From: Leucobacter massiliensis
GTDB taxonomy: Bacteria > Actinomycetota > Actinomycetes > Actinomycetales > Microbacteriaceae
Direction of reading: 5' to 3'
NCBI RefSeq assembly: GCF_002982315.1
Contig: NZ_MWZD01000017.1
Span: 248,001 to 312,000 of the forward strand
DNA: 64,000 bases
Shown here: piece after piece, positions 1 to 8,300 of the stretch
Layout: each line of letters starts with the position of its first letter
Numbering within the stretch: the first letter of the stretch is position 1
The notes under the pieces: model-generated
Databases searched by the model: none
What the model saw: the letters and a program-made list of their open reading frames with translations, nothing else
Told to the model about the DNA's origin: nothing
Made by a program: the position numbers and the translations under genes

Positions 1-459
1 GCCGAACACATCGGCGTCGACCAGTCCCACCGACAGGCCGCGCGCGGCGAGGGCCACGGCGAGCCCGGCCGTCAGCGACGACTTGCCCACCCCGCCCTTG
101 CCGCTCGTCACGGCGATGACGCGCGTCAGGGAATCGGGGCCGAACTGCTGCGGGCGCGATCCGCGCGCTCCGCGCACGCGCTCGGTGAAGGCGCGCCGCT
201 GCTCCGGCGTCATCACGCCGACGCGCACCTCCGCGGAGGTGACGCCCGCCGCGGCGCTCGCGGCCGCGAAGACATCGGCCTCGATGCGCCGCGCCGCGGG
301 GCAGCCCGCGATGGTGAGCAGGATCGAGACCTCGGCGCGGCCGCTCGCGTCGACGGCGACCGACTGCACCATGCCGAGCTCGGTGATGGGGCGCAGGATC
401 TCGGGATCGCGCACCCCGTCGAGGGCGCGCCAGACGGCGTCTTCCGCGGGGGAGCTCAT
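1..459 (-). CDS. mrp: Mrp/ApbC-type Fe-S carrier ATPase (3' part outside window)
   Basis: Only the N-terminal ~153 residues are in the window. Residues 1-85 look like the MIP18 (DUF59) domain that precedes the ATPase in this family, with a CP motif at 53-54. A deviant Walker A, GKGGVGKSS, follows at about 120-128, and the frame runs off the edge at LVDADVFG, the Walker A' Asp region. The family binds [4Fe-4S] clusters and passes them to apoproteins in the cytosol. The ATG overlaps the TGA of the preceding DUF1003 gene (ATGA), so this is the third gene of an operon. The family call is firm; a specific client protein cannot be inferred. Confidence 0.93.
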   Translation of the reverse strand, partial: MSSPAEDAVWRALDGVRDPEILRPITELGMVQSVAVDASGRAEVSILLTIAGCPAARRIEADVFAAASAAAGVTSAEVRVGVMTPEQRRAFTERVRGARGSRPQQFGPDSLTRVIAVTSGKGGVGKSSLTAGLAVALAARGLSVGLVDADVFG

Positions 460-1166
460 GCGCGGTCGGCGGGGTCGGCGCCGGGCTCGGCGCTAGGATC
501 GGCGCCAGGACCGGCGGGAGCGGAGCGGGTCTCATCCACCTCGGGGGCGGCTCCCTGAGCGGCAGCAGCGCCCGGGGACGCGGCTGCTCCGGTCGCATCC
601 GCGGACCCGTCCGCGTGCGCCGCGGCCTCGGCCGCGGCGAGCTCGCTCTCCCGCTGCTCCTCGGCGAACTCGGCGAGCAGCGAGCGCAGCTCCTGCCGCA
701 GCACGTCCCGATCCGGCAGCTCCTTGATGGCGAGCCGCAGCGCCACCACCTCGCGCGCGAGGAACTCCGTGTCGGCCAGGTTGCGCTCGGCGCGCTGGCG
801 ATCCTGCTCGATCTGCACCCGGTCGCGATCGTCCTGGCGATTCTGCGCGAGCAGGATGAGGGGCGCCGCGTAGGAGGCCTGCAGCGAGAGGATCAGCGTG
901 AGCGCGGTGAAGCCGAGGGCGGCGCTGTCGAAGCGGAGCGGCTCGGGGGAGACGGTGTTCCACACCAGCCACACCACGCAGAAGACGCTCAGCAGGATCA
1001 GGAACCACGGCGTGCCCATGCCGCGCGCGATCCCCTCGCTCCACCGTCCGAAGCGCTCGTTGCCGCCCGCCCGCAGTCCGCCGCCGGTCTCTCCGGCCTT
1101 GGGCGTGCGCCCGCCCCGCGGGGCGTCGAGTCCGGTGTCCCGCCGGAACCTCCCGAAGATGCTCAT
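456..1166 (-). CDS. DUF1003 membrane protein
   Basis: A 236-residue protein. Two hydrophobic segments (about 53-73 and 84-108) carry the DUF1003 signature with a QASYAAPLILLAQNRQ-type core and a following DRDR pair. After them comes a charged, helix-rich stretch (about 110-175, probably a coiled coil) and an Ala/Pro/Gly-rich low-complexity C-terminal tail. Both ends overlap neighbours by four bases (ATGA), linking it to the CBS/MgtE-N protein upstream and Mrp downstream. This trio is a familiar actinobacterial arrangement. The biochemical role of DUF1003 is unknown; the association with a magnesium-transporter-like sensor domain only hints at membrane ion physiology. Confidence 0.85.
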   Translation of the reverse strand: MSIFGRFRRDTGLDAPRGGRTPKAGETGGGLRAGGNERFGRWSEGIARGMGTPWFLILLSVFCVVWLVWNTVSPEPLRFDSAALGFTALTLILSLQASYAAPLILLAQNRQDDRDRVQIEQDRQRAERNLADTEFLAREVVALRLAIKELPDRDVLRQELRSLLAEFAEEQRESELAAAEAAAHADGSADATGAAASPGAAAAQGAAPEVDETRSAPAGPGADPSAEPGADPADRA

Positions 1167-2449
1167 CGCCCAGCCCCCGTCGTGCCCGGGCCCGCGGGCT
1201 CCTCGTCGTCGGCGTGCCGCCAGTCGTCGGGCAGCAGGTGGTCGAGGACGTCGTCGACCGTGACGACGCCGACGAGGTGGTTCTGCTCATCGACCACGGG
1301 CATGGCCACGAGGTCGTAGCTGGCGAGGCGGCGCGACACCTCCGCGGCGCTGGCGTCCACGCGCACCGGCTCCATCTCGGTGTCGATGAGCGATACGAGC
1401 CGCTCGTGCGGGGGGAAGCGCAGCATGCGCTGGAAGTGCGCCATGCCGAGGTACTCGCCCGTGGGCGTCTCATAGGGCGGGTGCGTGACGTAGACGGCGG
1501 AGGCCATGGCGGGAGGGATCTCGGCGCGGCGGATCATCGCGAGCCCCTCGGCCACGCTCGACTCGCCCGAGAGCACGATGGGGGACGGGCTCATGAGGCC
1601 GCCCGCGGTGTCTGCGTCGTACTCGAGGAGGCGGCGCACATCCTCCGCCTCCTCGGGCTCCATGAGGTCGAGGAGCTCTTCGCCCTGCGCCGTGGGCAGC
1701 GCCGAGATGAGGTCCGCGGCATCGTCGGCGTCCATGCGGTCGAGCACATCGGCGGTGCGGTCGGAGGGCAGCTGGGCGAGCAGCGCGAGCTGATCCTGCT
1801 CGCTCATCTCTTCGAGCGCGTCGGCGACGCGCTCATCGGGCAGTTCCCCGATGACCTCGATCATGCGGCTGCCGGGGAGTTCCAGGAGCGCGTCGGCGAG
1901 GTCCGCCGGCTTGAGGTCGACGAGGGTGCGGATGAGCAGCTCGGCCGATTGGGTGCCCTCTCCGGCGACGGGCCACCGCAGATCGGACCACTGCACGATG
2001 CGGGAGTCTCCGCGGCTGAAGGGGGCCGCCGGCTTGGGGAGGCGCACGAAGACCTCCGAGACGAGCCATTCGCCCGAGCGGCTGCGCTCGATGGCGGCGT
2101 CCTCGATGCGGGCCGGGCTCGCCGCGGCGCCGGGCTGCTCGGGGGCGAGCTGCACGTCGCGGCCGATGAGCTCGGCGATCATGCGGGTCTCGCCGCCGCG
2201 CTGCTCGAATCGGCGCACGTTGATGAGGCCCGTCGTGATCACCTGGCCGGAGCCGATCGAGGTGACGCGGCCGATGGGGACGAAGACGCGGCGCTTGCCG
2301 GGGATCTCCACGATCAATCCGACGACGCGCGGCGCTCCCGCCGATCTGAAGACGATCAGCACATCGCGCACCTTGCCGATCCGGTCGCCGACCGGATCGA
2401 AGACTCCGCGCCCGGCGAGGCGCCCGACAAAGACCCTCGTTACACTCAC
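1163..2449 (-). CDS. MgtE N-domain / CBS-domain protein without channel
   Basis: A 428-residue soluble protein. The N-terminal ~100 residues resemble a PRC-barrel-like beta domain (VGRLAGRGVFDPVGDRIGKV). About 170-290 is the helical MgtE N domain (superhelical LPDERVADALEEM-type repeats), and about 300-415 is a CBS pair ending in VDDVLDHLLPDDW. The MgtE transmembrane channel is absent, so this is a sensor/scaffold module rather than a transporter. Start is GTG; the -10-like TAGCGT lies six bases upstream, so a leaderless transcript is likely. First gene of the operon with DUF1003 and mrp. Mg2+ or nucleotide sensing is inferred from the domains only. Confidence 0.85.
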   Translation of the reverse strand: MSVTRVFVGRLAGRGVFDPVGDRIGKVRDVLIVFRSAGAPRVVGLIVEIPGKRRVFVPIGRVTSIGSGQVITTGLINVRRFEQRGGETRMIAELIGRDVQLAPEQPGAAASPARIEDAAIERSRSGEWLVSEVFVRLPKPAAPFSRGDSRIVQWSDLRWPVAGEGTQSAELLIRTLVDLKPADLADALLELPGSRMIEVIGELPDERVADALEEMSEQDQLALLAQLPSDRTADVLDRMDADDAADLISALPTAQGEELLDLMEPEEAEDVRRLLEYDADTAGGLMSPSPIVLSGESSVAEGLAMIRRAEIPPAMASAVYVTHPPYETPTGEYLGMAHFQRMLRFPPHERLVSLIDTEMEPVRVDASAAEVSRRLASYDLVAMPVVDEQNHLVGVVTVDDVLDHLLPDDWRHADDEEPAGPGTTGAGR

Positions 2450-2455
2450 AGGACT

Positions 2456-2461
2456 ACGCTA
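2456..2461 (-). promoter_or_regulatory. -10 element, leaderless start of the CBS/MgtE-N operon
   Basis: TAGCGT on the minus strand, six bases before the GTG at 2449. Confidence 0.5.
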
Positions 2462-2544
2462 CCCCGCGCCGAGCCGCGCCGCCTGTACCGCGCCGGTTCG
2501 CGGGCGGCGCAGAACAGGGCCTGTCGCGTCTTCGCCGGGAGTGG

Positions 2545-2550
2545 CAGAAT
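2545..2550 (+). promoter_or_regulatory. -10 element, leaderless start of the stress-type protein
   Basis: CAGAAT six bases before the ATG at 2557; divergent to the operon promoter at 2456-2461. Confidence 0.45.
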
Positions 2551-2556
2551 CGGGGT

Positions 2557-3054
2557 ATGAGTACTCCAGGCCCTGTTCCCGCCGGTCGCTTGCCGTTGAT
2601 GCCGGAGATCCCGAAGGGCGAGATCGTGTCCACTTACGACCGCTACGAGCACGCGAAGCACGCGGTCGACGTGCTCGCCCGCGCGGGCTTCCCGGTGCAG
2701 CAGATCAGCATCGTCGGCAACGACGTGCGCAGCGTGGAACGCGTGACGGGCCGCCTCACCTATGGTCGCGTCGCGTTGATGGGCGCACTTTCCGGCGCCT
2801 ATCTGGGCCTCTTCCTCGGCGTGCTGCTGTTCATCTTCCAGCCGGACAACGCCGCGATCCTCGGCGTCTTCGTGTCGGCGCTCGTGATCGGCGCCGGCTT
2901 CGGGATGCTCTTCGGGGTGCTCTCGTACGCGATGAACCGCAACCGCCGTGACTTCTCCTCGGTGATGCAGATGGTGGCGACGCGCTACGACGTCATCACC
3001 GAGCCGGAGCTCGTGCACCGGGCCCGCCAGACCCTCACGGACTCCGTCGGCTAG
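2557..3054 (+). CDS. general stress protein 17M-like membrane protein
   Basis: A 165-residue protein. The N-terminal part (about 20-65) matches the YflT/general-stress-protein-17M fold: GEIVSTYDRYEHAKHAVDVL followed by a second strand at FPVQQISIVGNDV. Two hydrophobic helices follow (about 72-92 and 100-120) with glycine zippers, then a short cytoplasmic tail containing YDVITEP. The family is widespread in actinobacteria; its function is not established and its link to stress comes from Bacillus homologues. No Shine-Dalgarno sequence is visible, consistent with leaderless translation. Transcribed divergently from the CBS/MgtE-N operon. Confidence 0.82.
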   Translation: MSTPGPVPAGRLPLMPEIPKGEIVSTYDRYEHAKHAVDVLARAGFPVQQISIVGNDVRSVERVTGRLTYGRVALMGALSGAYLGLFLGVLLFIFQPDNAAILGVFVSALVIGAGFGMLFGVLSYAMNRNRRDFSSVMQMVATRYDVITEPELVHRARQTLTDSVG

Positions 3055-3069
3055 CGTTGACGCGCTCGG

Positions 3070-3480
3070 CTATGGCGCGCGCAGCAAGCGGGGCGCCGGG
3101 CACTCGAGGCGGGCAACGGCGAGCTTCACCTCGGTGAGTTCGCCGGAGAGGGTCCTGAGGTCGGTCGTGATGGAGGCGATGTCGCCCTGGAGCTCCGAGA
3201 AGCGATCGTTGATCCTCGCCTCGAAGGCCCTGAAGTCGGTCTTCATCTCCGCGAAGCGGCTATTGACCCCGGCGTCGAGGGCCCTGAAGTCGGTCTTCGT
3301 CTCTGCGAAGCGGCTATTGGCTCCGGCCTCGAAGGCCCTGAAATCGGTCTTCATCTCTGCGAAGCGGTCGTCGATCCTGCGCTGGTAGTGGGCGAGGAGC
3401 GTCCAGAGACCGCCGAAAACCACCCCGGCCGCGAGGACGATCGCGGTGAGGGTGCCGATGAGTTCGAGGCTCACGTACAT
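3070..3480 (-). CDS. membrane-anchored coiled-coil protein with four tandem repeats
   Basis: A 136-residue protein of unknown function. One transmembrane helix at about 5-28 (LIGTLTAIVLAAGVVFGGLWTL) is followed by a long coiled coil built of 18-residue repeats such as FAEMKTDFRAFEAGANSR, three near-identical and a fourth diverged. A final segment, ELTEVKLAVARLE, continues the coil. The repeats are also clear in the DNA (54-bp period). The architecture resembles small bacterial bent or coiled-coil membrane proteins (DUF1640-like). CAGAAT lies six bases before the ATG, so a leaderless transcript is plausible. It is convergent with the preceding stress-type gene (15-bp gap). Confidence 0.7.
   Translation of the reverse strand: MYVSLELIGTLTAIVLAAGVVFGGLWTLLAHYQRRIDDRFAEMKTDFRAFEAGANSRFAETKTDFRALDAGVNSRFAEMKTDFRAFEARINDRFSELQGDIASITTDLRTLSGELTEVKLAVARLECPAPRLLRAP
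3197..3412. repeat. 54-bp tandem repeats inside the coiled-coil gene (about 4 copies)
   Basis: Copies begin near 3197, 3251, 3305 and 3359, marked by GCGAAGCGGCTATTG or close variants and by GGCCCTGAAGTCGGTCTTC. The two central copies are the most alike. The period is three times 18 codons' worth of bases, so copy-number change preserves the reading frame. Confidence 0.85.
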
Positions 3481-3486
3481 GCCTCC

Positions 3487-3492
3487 ATTCTG
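3487..3492 (-). promoter_or_regulatory. -10 element for the coiled-coil gene
   Basis: CAGAAT on the minus strand, six bases before the ATG at 3480. Confidence 0.4.
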
Positions 3493-3723
3493 AGGTGCGT
3501 GTGGTGCGGGTGCAATGACCGTACAGGATCGGAGGATCCGGTGATGCGGTCACGGTGCGATCTGGGGAGAAGCGGCCGTCTTTTCTGGATTTCCGGGACT
3601 GTGAGCGAAGGAAGCCCGCGGCTGCGGGCTGCGTCTGCGTGCCGGACGCCGGGAGGGTCTGTTCCAAGGAAGAACCGTGCTCCGTGAGGAGGATCGAGAC
3701 GAAGATTGCACTTGATGCCGATC
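3493..3723. other. intergenic stretch, no gene recognised
   Basis: The space between the coiled-coil gene and the transporter is less GC-rich than its surroundings and carries no ORF with family resemblance. The only structure I can point to is a short hairpin at 3613-3630 (AGCCCGC, loop GGCT, GCGGGCT). A decayed gene cannot be excluded. Confidence 0.4.
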
Positions 3724-3753
3724 AGGATCATATATGATCGTGGATACGATCCT
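3724..3753. promoter_or_regulatory. tandem palindromic operators upstream of the symporter gene
   Basis: Two abutting dyads: a perfect 14-bp palindrome GATCATATATGATC (3726-3739) and ATCGT-GGAT-ACGAT (3737-3750). The second resembles the operators of FadR-type GntR repressors (inverted ATnGT/ACnAT half-sites). They lie about 50-75 bp before the start codon, where a repressor would overlap the promoter. No GntR gene is in the window next to it. Confidence 0.6.
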
Positions 3754-3799
3754 GTTTCGGGGTCGTGACGTATGTGCAACGAGGGAGTTGGAAACAGAC

Positions 3800-5179
3800 A
3801 TGAGTGAAGCGACGGCGTCGAGCCTCACGCCCACGGGGACGATCTCGACACAGGCCGACCGCAAGCGGGTCGTGTTCGCGACCGTGGTGGGGACCACGGT
3901 CGAGTGGTACGACTTCTTCATCTACGCCCAGGGCGCGGCGTTCGTCTTCGCGGCGCTCTACTTCGAGCCGGCGGGTCCCGCGATCGCGCAGATCCTGGCC
4001 TTCTTCACGGTCGGCATCAGCTTCCTGTTCCGTCCGCTCGGCGCCTTCCTCGCCGGCCACTTCGGCGACAAGTACGGCCGGCGCGTGGTGCTGATGTGGA
4101 CGCTCATCCTGATGGGCGCCGCGACCACGCTCGTCGGCCTCCTGCCGACCTACGCCACCATCGGCGTCGCCGCGCCGATCCTGCTCATCGCCCTGCGGAT
4201 CCTGCAGGGCGTCTCGGCGGGCGGCGAGTGGGGCGGGGCGGTGCTCATGGCCGTCGAGCACGCACCCAAGTCCAAGCGCGGACTCTACGGCTGCGCGCCC
4301 CAGGTGGGCGTGCCGCTCGGCATGCTGCTGGCCTCGGGCGTGATGGCCCTCGCAGCGCTCCCCGGTCAGGAGTTCTTCCTCTCGTGGGGCTGGCGCCTGC
4401 CCTTCCTGTTCAGCTTCGTGCTCATCCTGATCGGCTACTACATCCGCCGCAAGGTGGAGGAGAGCCCCGTCTTCGCCGAGATCGCCGAGCGCGCCGAGGC
4501 CACGAAGAACCCGGTGGGGCAGCTGTTCCGGCGCTTCACCCCCGTGGTGCTCCTCGCCGCACTCGTGTTCGCGGGCAACAACGCCGTGGGCTACATGACC
4601 ACCGGCGGCTTCATCCAGCGCTACGCGACCGACCCGGCGGGTTCGCTCCGCATGGATCCCGTGCCCGTGCTGCTCGCCGTCACCGTGGCCGCGGCGACCT
4701 GGCTGATCTTCACCTGGGTGGGCGGATGGCTCGCCGACGCGATCGGCCGTCGCAAGACCTACGTCCTCGGCTGGATCTGCCTGCTCATCGGCATCGCGGT
4801 GCTCTTCCCGCTCGTCAACACCGGCGAGGTCGTGCCCCTCTACCTCGCGCTCATCATCCTCTCCGTCGGCCTCGGGCTCACCTACGGACCGCAGTCCGCC
4901 TGGTACTCGGAGCTGTTCCCGGCGTCGGTCCGCTTCTCGGGCGTCTCCATCTCCTACGCGATCGGCGCGATCCTCGGTGGCGCCTTCGCGCCGATGATCG
5001 CGACCGCCCTCGTGCAGGCCACCGGCACGACCGTGTCCGTGCAGCTCTACCTCGCCCTCCTCGTGCTCCTCGGTCTCACCGCGACGCTGCTCCTCAAGGA
5101 CCGTCCCGGGATCGGTCTCGGGCCCGAGAACCAGGCCGAGCAGAGCCAGATGCCCATCCACGGCGTCCGCCAGCGCTGA
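3800..5179 (+). CDS. MFS metabolite:H+ symporter (MHS family)
   Basis: A 459-residue, 12-TM transporter of the MHS branch of the major facilitator superfamily. The N-terminus has the MHS hallmark TTVEWYDFFIYAQGAAFVF, then GHFGDKYGRRVVLMWTL (loop 2-3 motif) and QGVSAGGEWGGAVLM in TM4-5. Known members move dicarboxylates, betaine/proline, shikimate or aromatic acids; the substrate here cannot be told. The ATG at 3800 is chosen because GAGGGAG lies upstream at 3781-3787; an in-frame ATG at 3734 falls within the operator region and is unlikely. It stands alone, with the operator pair upstream suggesting substrate-responsive repression. Confidence 0.9.
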   Translation: MSEATASSLTPTGTISTQADRKRVVFATVVGTTVEWYDFFIYAQGAAFVFAALYFEPAGPAIAQILAFFTVGISFLFRPLGAFLAGHFGDKYGRRVVLMWTLILMGAATTLVGLLPTYATIGVAAPILLIALRILQGVSAGGEWGGAVLMAVEHAPKSKRGLYGCAPQVGVPLGMLLASGVMALAALPGQEFFLSWGWRLPFLFSFVLILIGYYIRRKVEESPVFAEIAERAEATKNPVGQLFRRFTPVVLLAALVFAGNNAVGYMTTGGFIQRYATDPAGSLRMDPVPVLLAVTVAAATWLIFTWVGGWLADAIGRRKTYVLGWICLLIGIAVLFPLVNTGEVVPLYLALIILSVGLGLTYGPQSAWYSELFPASVRFSGVSISYAIGAILGGAFAPMIATALVQATGTTVSVQLYLALLVLLGLTATLLLKDRPGIGLGPENQAEQSQMPIHGVRQR

Positions 5180-5192
5180 GCCGGCCGCACTC

Positions 5193-5360
5193 TCCCGCCG
5201 AGTCCGCACATTCCCGCCGAGTCCGCGCCTTTCCGTGCGGCAGGAGGGTGCGGACTCGGCGGATGTGTGCGGACTCGCCCGAAGGGTGCGGACCCGGCTG
5301 AGGCGTGCGGACCGGGCTGAGGCGTGCGGACCGGGCTGAGGCGTGCGGACCGGGGCGCGG
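5193..5360. repeat. composite intergenic repeat: inverted TGCGGACTCGGCGG units plus 19-bp tandem repeats
   Basis: Two direct copies of TCCCGCCGAGTCCGCAC (5193-5209, and 5212-5228 with one change) face an inverted copy GTGCGGACTCGGCGG (5248-5262) and a partial one ending at 5277. There follow 19-bp tandem units GTGCGGACCGGGCTGAGGC at 5286-5304 (one mismatch), 5305-5323 and 5324-5342, plus a partial fourth. The block lies between the convergent symporter and hrpA genes and could act as a bidirectional terminator. The core recurs near 44.1 kb. Confidence 0.8.
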
Positions 5361-5365
5361 AAGGG

Positions 5366-8300
5366 TCAGCCCTCGCGCAGCGCCTTCTGGATGCGCTGCA
5401 GCGAGACCGGCTCGGCGGTGCGCAGCTGCTGGGCGAACAGGCTCACCCGCAGCTCCTCGATGAGCCAGCGCGCACGCGGCAGCGGCTCGGGTGCGTCGGC
5501 GGGAAGCGGGATCGTCCCACCGGCCTGCTCATAGAGCGCCGTGGCGCGGTCCACCTCGTTCTGCCAGGCGCGATCCCGGCCCGGATTCTCCGCGAGTCCG
5601 CGCATCCGGTGGCGCACCGCCTCCAGGTAGATGGGCAGGCGCGTGAGCTGCGCGAGTCCGGTGCGCGAGACGAAGCCCTCGAAGACGAGCCCGTCCACCT
5701 GCCTCGCAGCGTCCGCCACCTGGCCGAGCACCTGGATCGACTTCGCGCCGTCGATGGCCTTGCGGGCGAGCCGGGCGCCGTCGAGCACCCGCGCCGTCAA
5801 CCCGATCGCCGCGTAGATGTCGTCGATGAGCGAGCGCGCGTAGTCGTCGGCGATGCGCTGGAACTGCTCGGCGGACCACACGAGACCGTCGGGTGCGTGC
5901 CGGCGGATCGCCGCGTCGGCCACCGCGAGCGACACATCGGCCACGGCCGCGTCGAGCGATCGGTAGGGCCCCGCCCCCAGCAGCAGCTTCTCCTGATTCG
6001 ACAGGTGATCCCGCACGTAGCTCGCCGGCGACGGCGAGCTCAGCGCCACGAGGCGCCGGATCCCGCGCCGCGACAGGCGCGCCTGCTCGGCCGCGTCGGC
6101 CACGAGCACCAGATCGACGCCGGTGCGCCGGTCCACGATCGCGGGGTAGGCGCGCACCACGCCTGCCCCCGCGCCGCGCCCCTTCGCGTAGGCGGTGTCC
6201 ACGTGGCGAGGCAGCTCGCCGAACTCCCACGAGGTCGCGCCCGTGCGCTCCAGCTCGCTCCTGGGGAGCGCGGCGGCCGCGACTTTCGCGACGCCCTGGG
6301 TCGCCCGGTCCCGGTGCTGCTCCTGCAGCGCCCCGAGATCCTTGCCGCTGCCGACCGTGCGGCCGCGTCCGTCGACCACGCGGAAGGTCGGCGTGAGGTG
6401 CGCGGGCAGGCGCGAGGGATCGAAGTCGCCGGGGGAGACTGGCACGCTCGTGCGACGACGGATCTCGTCGGCGAGCAGCCGCAGCAGCGAGGCGGAGGCT
6501 CCCTCGTCCCCCGCGCCGCCGTCCGCCGGTGCGTCGAGCTTCGGTCCCACGGCGTCGAGCAGGGTGCGCGCCCAGTCGGCCGCGGGCACCACGTGCTTGC
6601 GGATCGCCTTCGGCAGAGTCTTGATCAGCGCCGTCACGAGCTCCTGCCGCAGCCCCGGCACGAGCTTCTCGAAGTCGCCGCTGTCGAGCCTCGGCAGCAG
6701 CGGCAGCGGCACATTGACCGTGACTCCGTCGTCCTCCGCCGTCGGGTCGAAGCGGTACTTCAGCCGCAGGGTCTGGTCGCCGTGCCGCCACTGCCGCGGG
6801 AACTCCTGCTCGTCGACCTCCGCTGCCTCGTCCTCGACGAGGTCGGCCCGGCGCATGGTGAGCAGTTTCGGCTGCGTGCGCTGCGCCTCCTTCCACCAGC
6901 CCTCGAAGCTGCGGGTGGAGACGACGTCGGCGGGGATCCGCGCGTCGTAGAACTCGAACACGGCATCGTCGTCGCTCACGAGGTCGCGGCGGCGCGCCCG
7001 CTCCTCCAGCTGTCCCAGCTCGCGCCGCAGCTGCCGGTTCGCCCGGTCGAAGGCCTGCGAAGAGTCCCACTCGCCCTCGACGAGCGCGTGCCGGATGAAC
7101 AGCTCGCGGGCCAGTTCGCGGTCGTAGCGCGCGAGCTGCGCGCGTCGGCGATCCACGATGGGCACGCCGAAGAGCGTCACCCGCTCGTACGCGACCGCTG
7201 CGCCCTGCTTCTTCTCCCAGTGCGGTTCCGAGAGGCTGCGCTTGGCGAGCGGGCCCGCGAGCTCCTCGGCCCACGCCGGGTCGACGACCGCGTTCGAGCG
7301 GGCGAAGAGCCGGGAGGTCTCCACGAGCTCGACGCTCATCACCACCTCGGGCGGCTGCTTCGCGAGCACCGAACCGGGGTACAGCACGAAGCGGGTGCCC
7401 CGCGAGCCCACGTACTCCTGCGCGGGACGGCGCCCGCCGGCGCCCGGCGCCTTGCGCCCCCGGCCCGGTGCAGAGCGGTCCTGGCGGTCGTCGCGCACGC
7501 CGAGCTGGGAGAGCAGGCCCGCGAGGATGGAGCGGTGGATGGGCTCCGACGCGGCGGACGCGGATGCGGCGTCCGCTGAGTCCGAGCGAGCCTCGGTCAC
7601 CAGCGCGCCGGGTGCCGCGGAGCCTGCCGAGCCCGCGGAGCGCGCACCCCGCTTCGGCGCGTCCGCGATCCGCGCCAGCTGCCGGTACAGGTCCATCCAC
7701 TCCCGCACGCGCAGGAAGTTCAGGTACTCGGCCTTGCACAGTCGCCGGAACGCGCTCGAGGAGAGCTCGCGCTGCCGCTCCTGCAGGTAGTTCCACAGAT
7801 TGAGCAGGGTCATCAGATCGCCCTGCGGATCGGCGAAGCGCGCGTGCAGCTCGTCGGCGCGGCCGCGCTCGGCCTGCGGGCGCTCGCGCACGTCCTGGAT
7901 GGTGAGGCCCGCCACGATTGCGAGCACCTGCGGCACGACCCCGTGCCGGCGCGCCTCGACCACCATGCGGGCGAAGCGCGGCTCGATCGGCAGCCGGGCC
8001 AGCTCGCGGCCGATCTTCGTGATGCGGTGCGCGGGCGCGGTCCTGGATCCCGAGCCGGATCCGGATCCCGAGCCGCGCGCGCCCCGCCGCTCGCGCCCCG
8101 TGGCCGCCTCGACCGCCCCCAGCTCGGCGAGCAGTCCCAGCCCGTCGGCGATGCCGCGCTGATCGGGGGGCGTGAGGAAGGGGAAGCGTGCGATGTCGCC
8201 GAGGCCGAGGGCGAGCATCTGCAGGATCACCGAGGCGAGACCGGTGCGCCGGATCTCGGGCTCGGTGAACTCGGGCCGGCTCGCGAAATCCTCCTCGGAG

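Noticed and set aside
3550..3921. 123-codon minus-strand frame overlapping the symporter start
   Set aside because: No domain, overlaps the operator region and the transporter coding sequence, codon pattern not gene-like.
5286..5358. CRISPR-like array
   Set aside because: 19-bp units are directly abutting without spacers, and no cas gene is present.
5324..7579. Long open frame (751 codons) on the plus strand opposite hrpA
   Set aside because: Low-complexity Arg/Ala/Leu/His composition, no family resemblance; an expected shadow of a high-GC gene.
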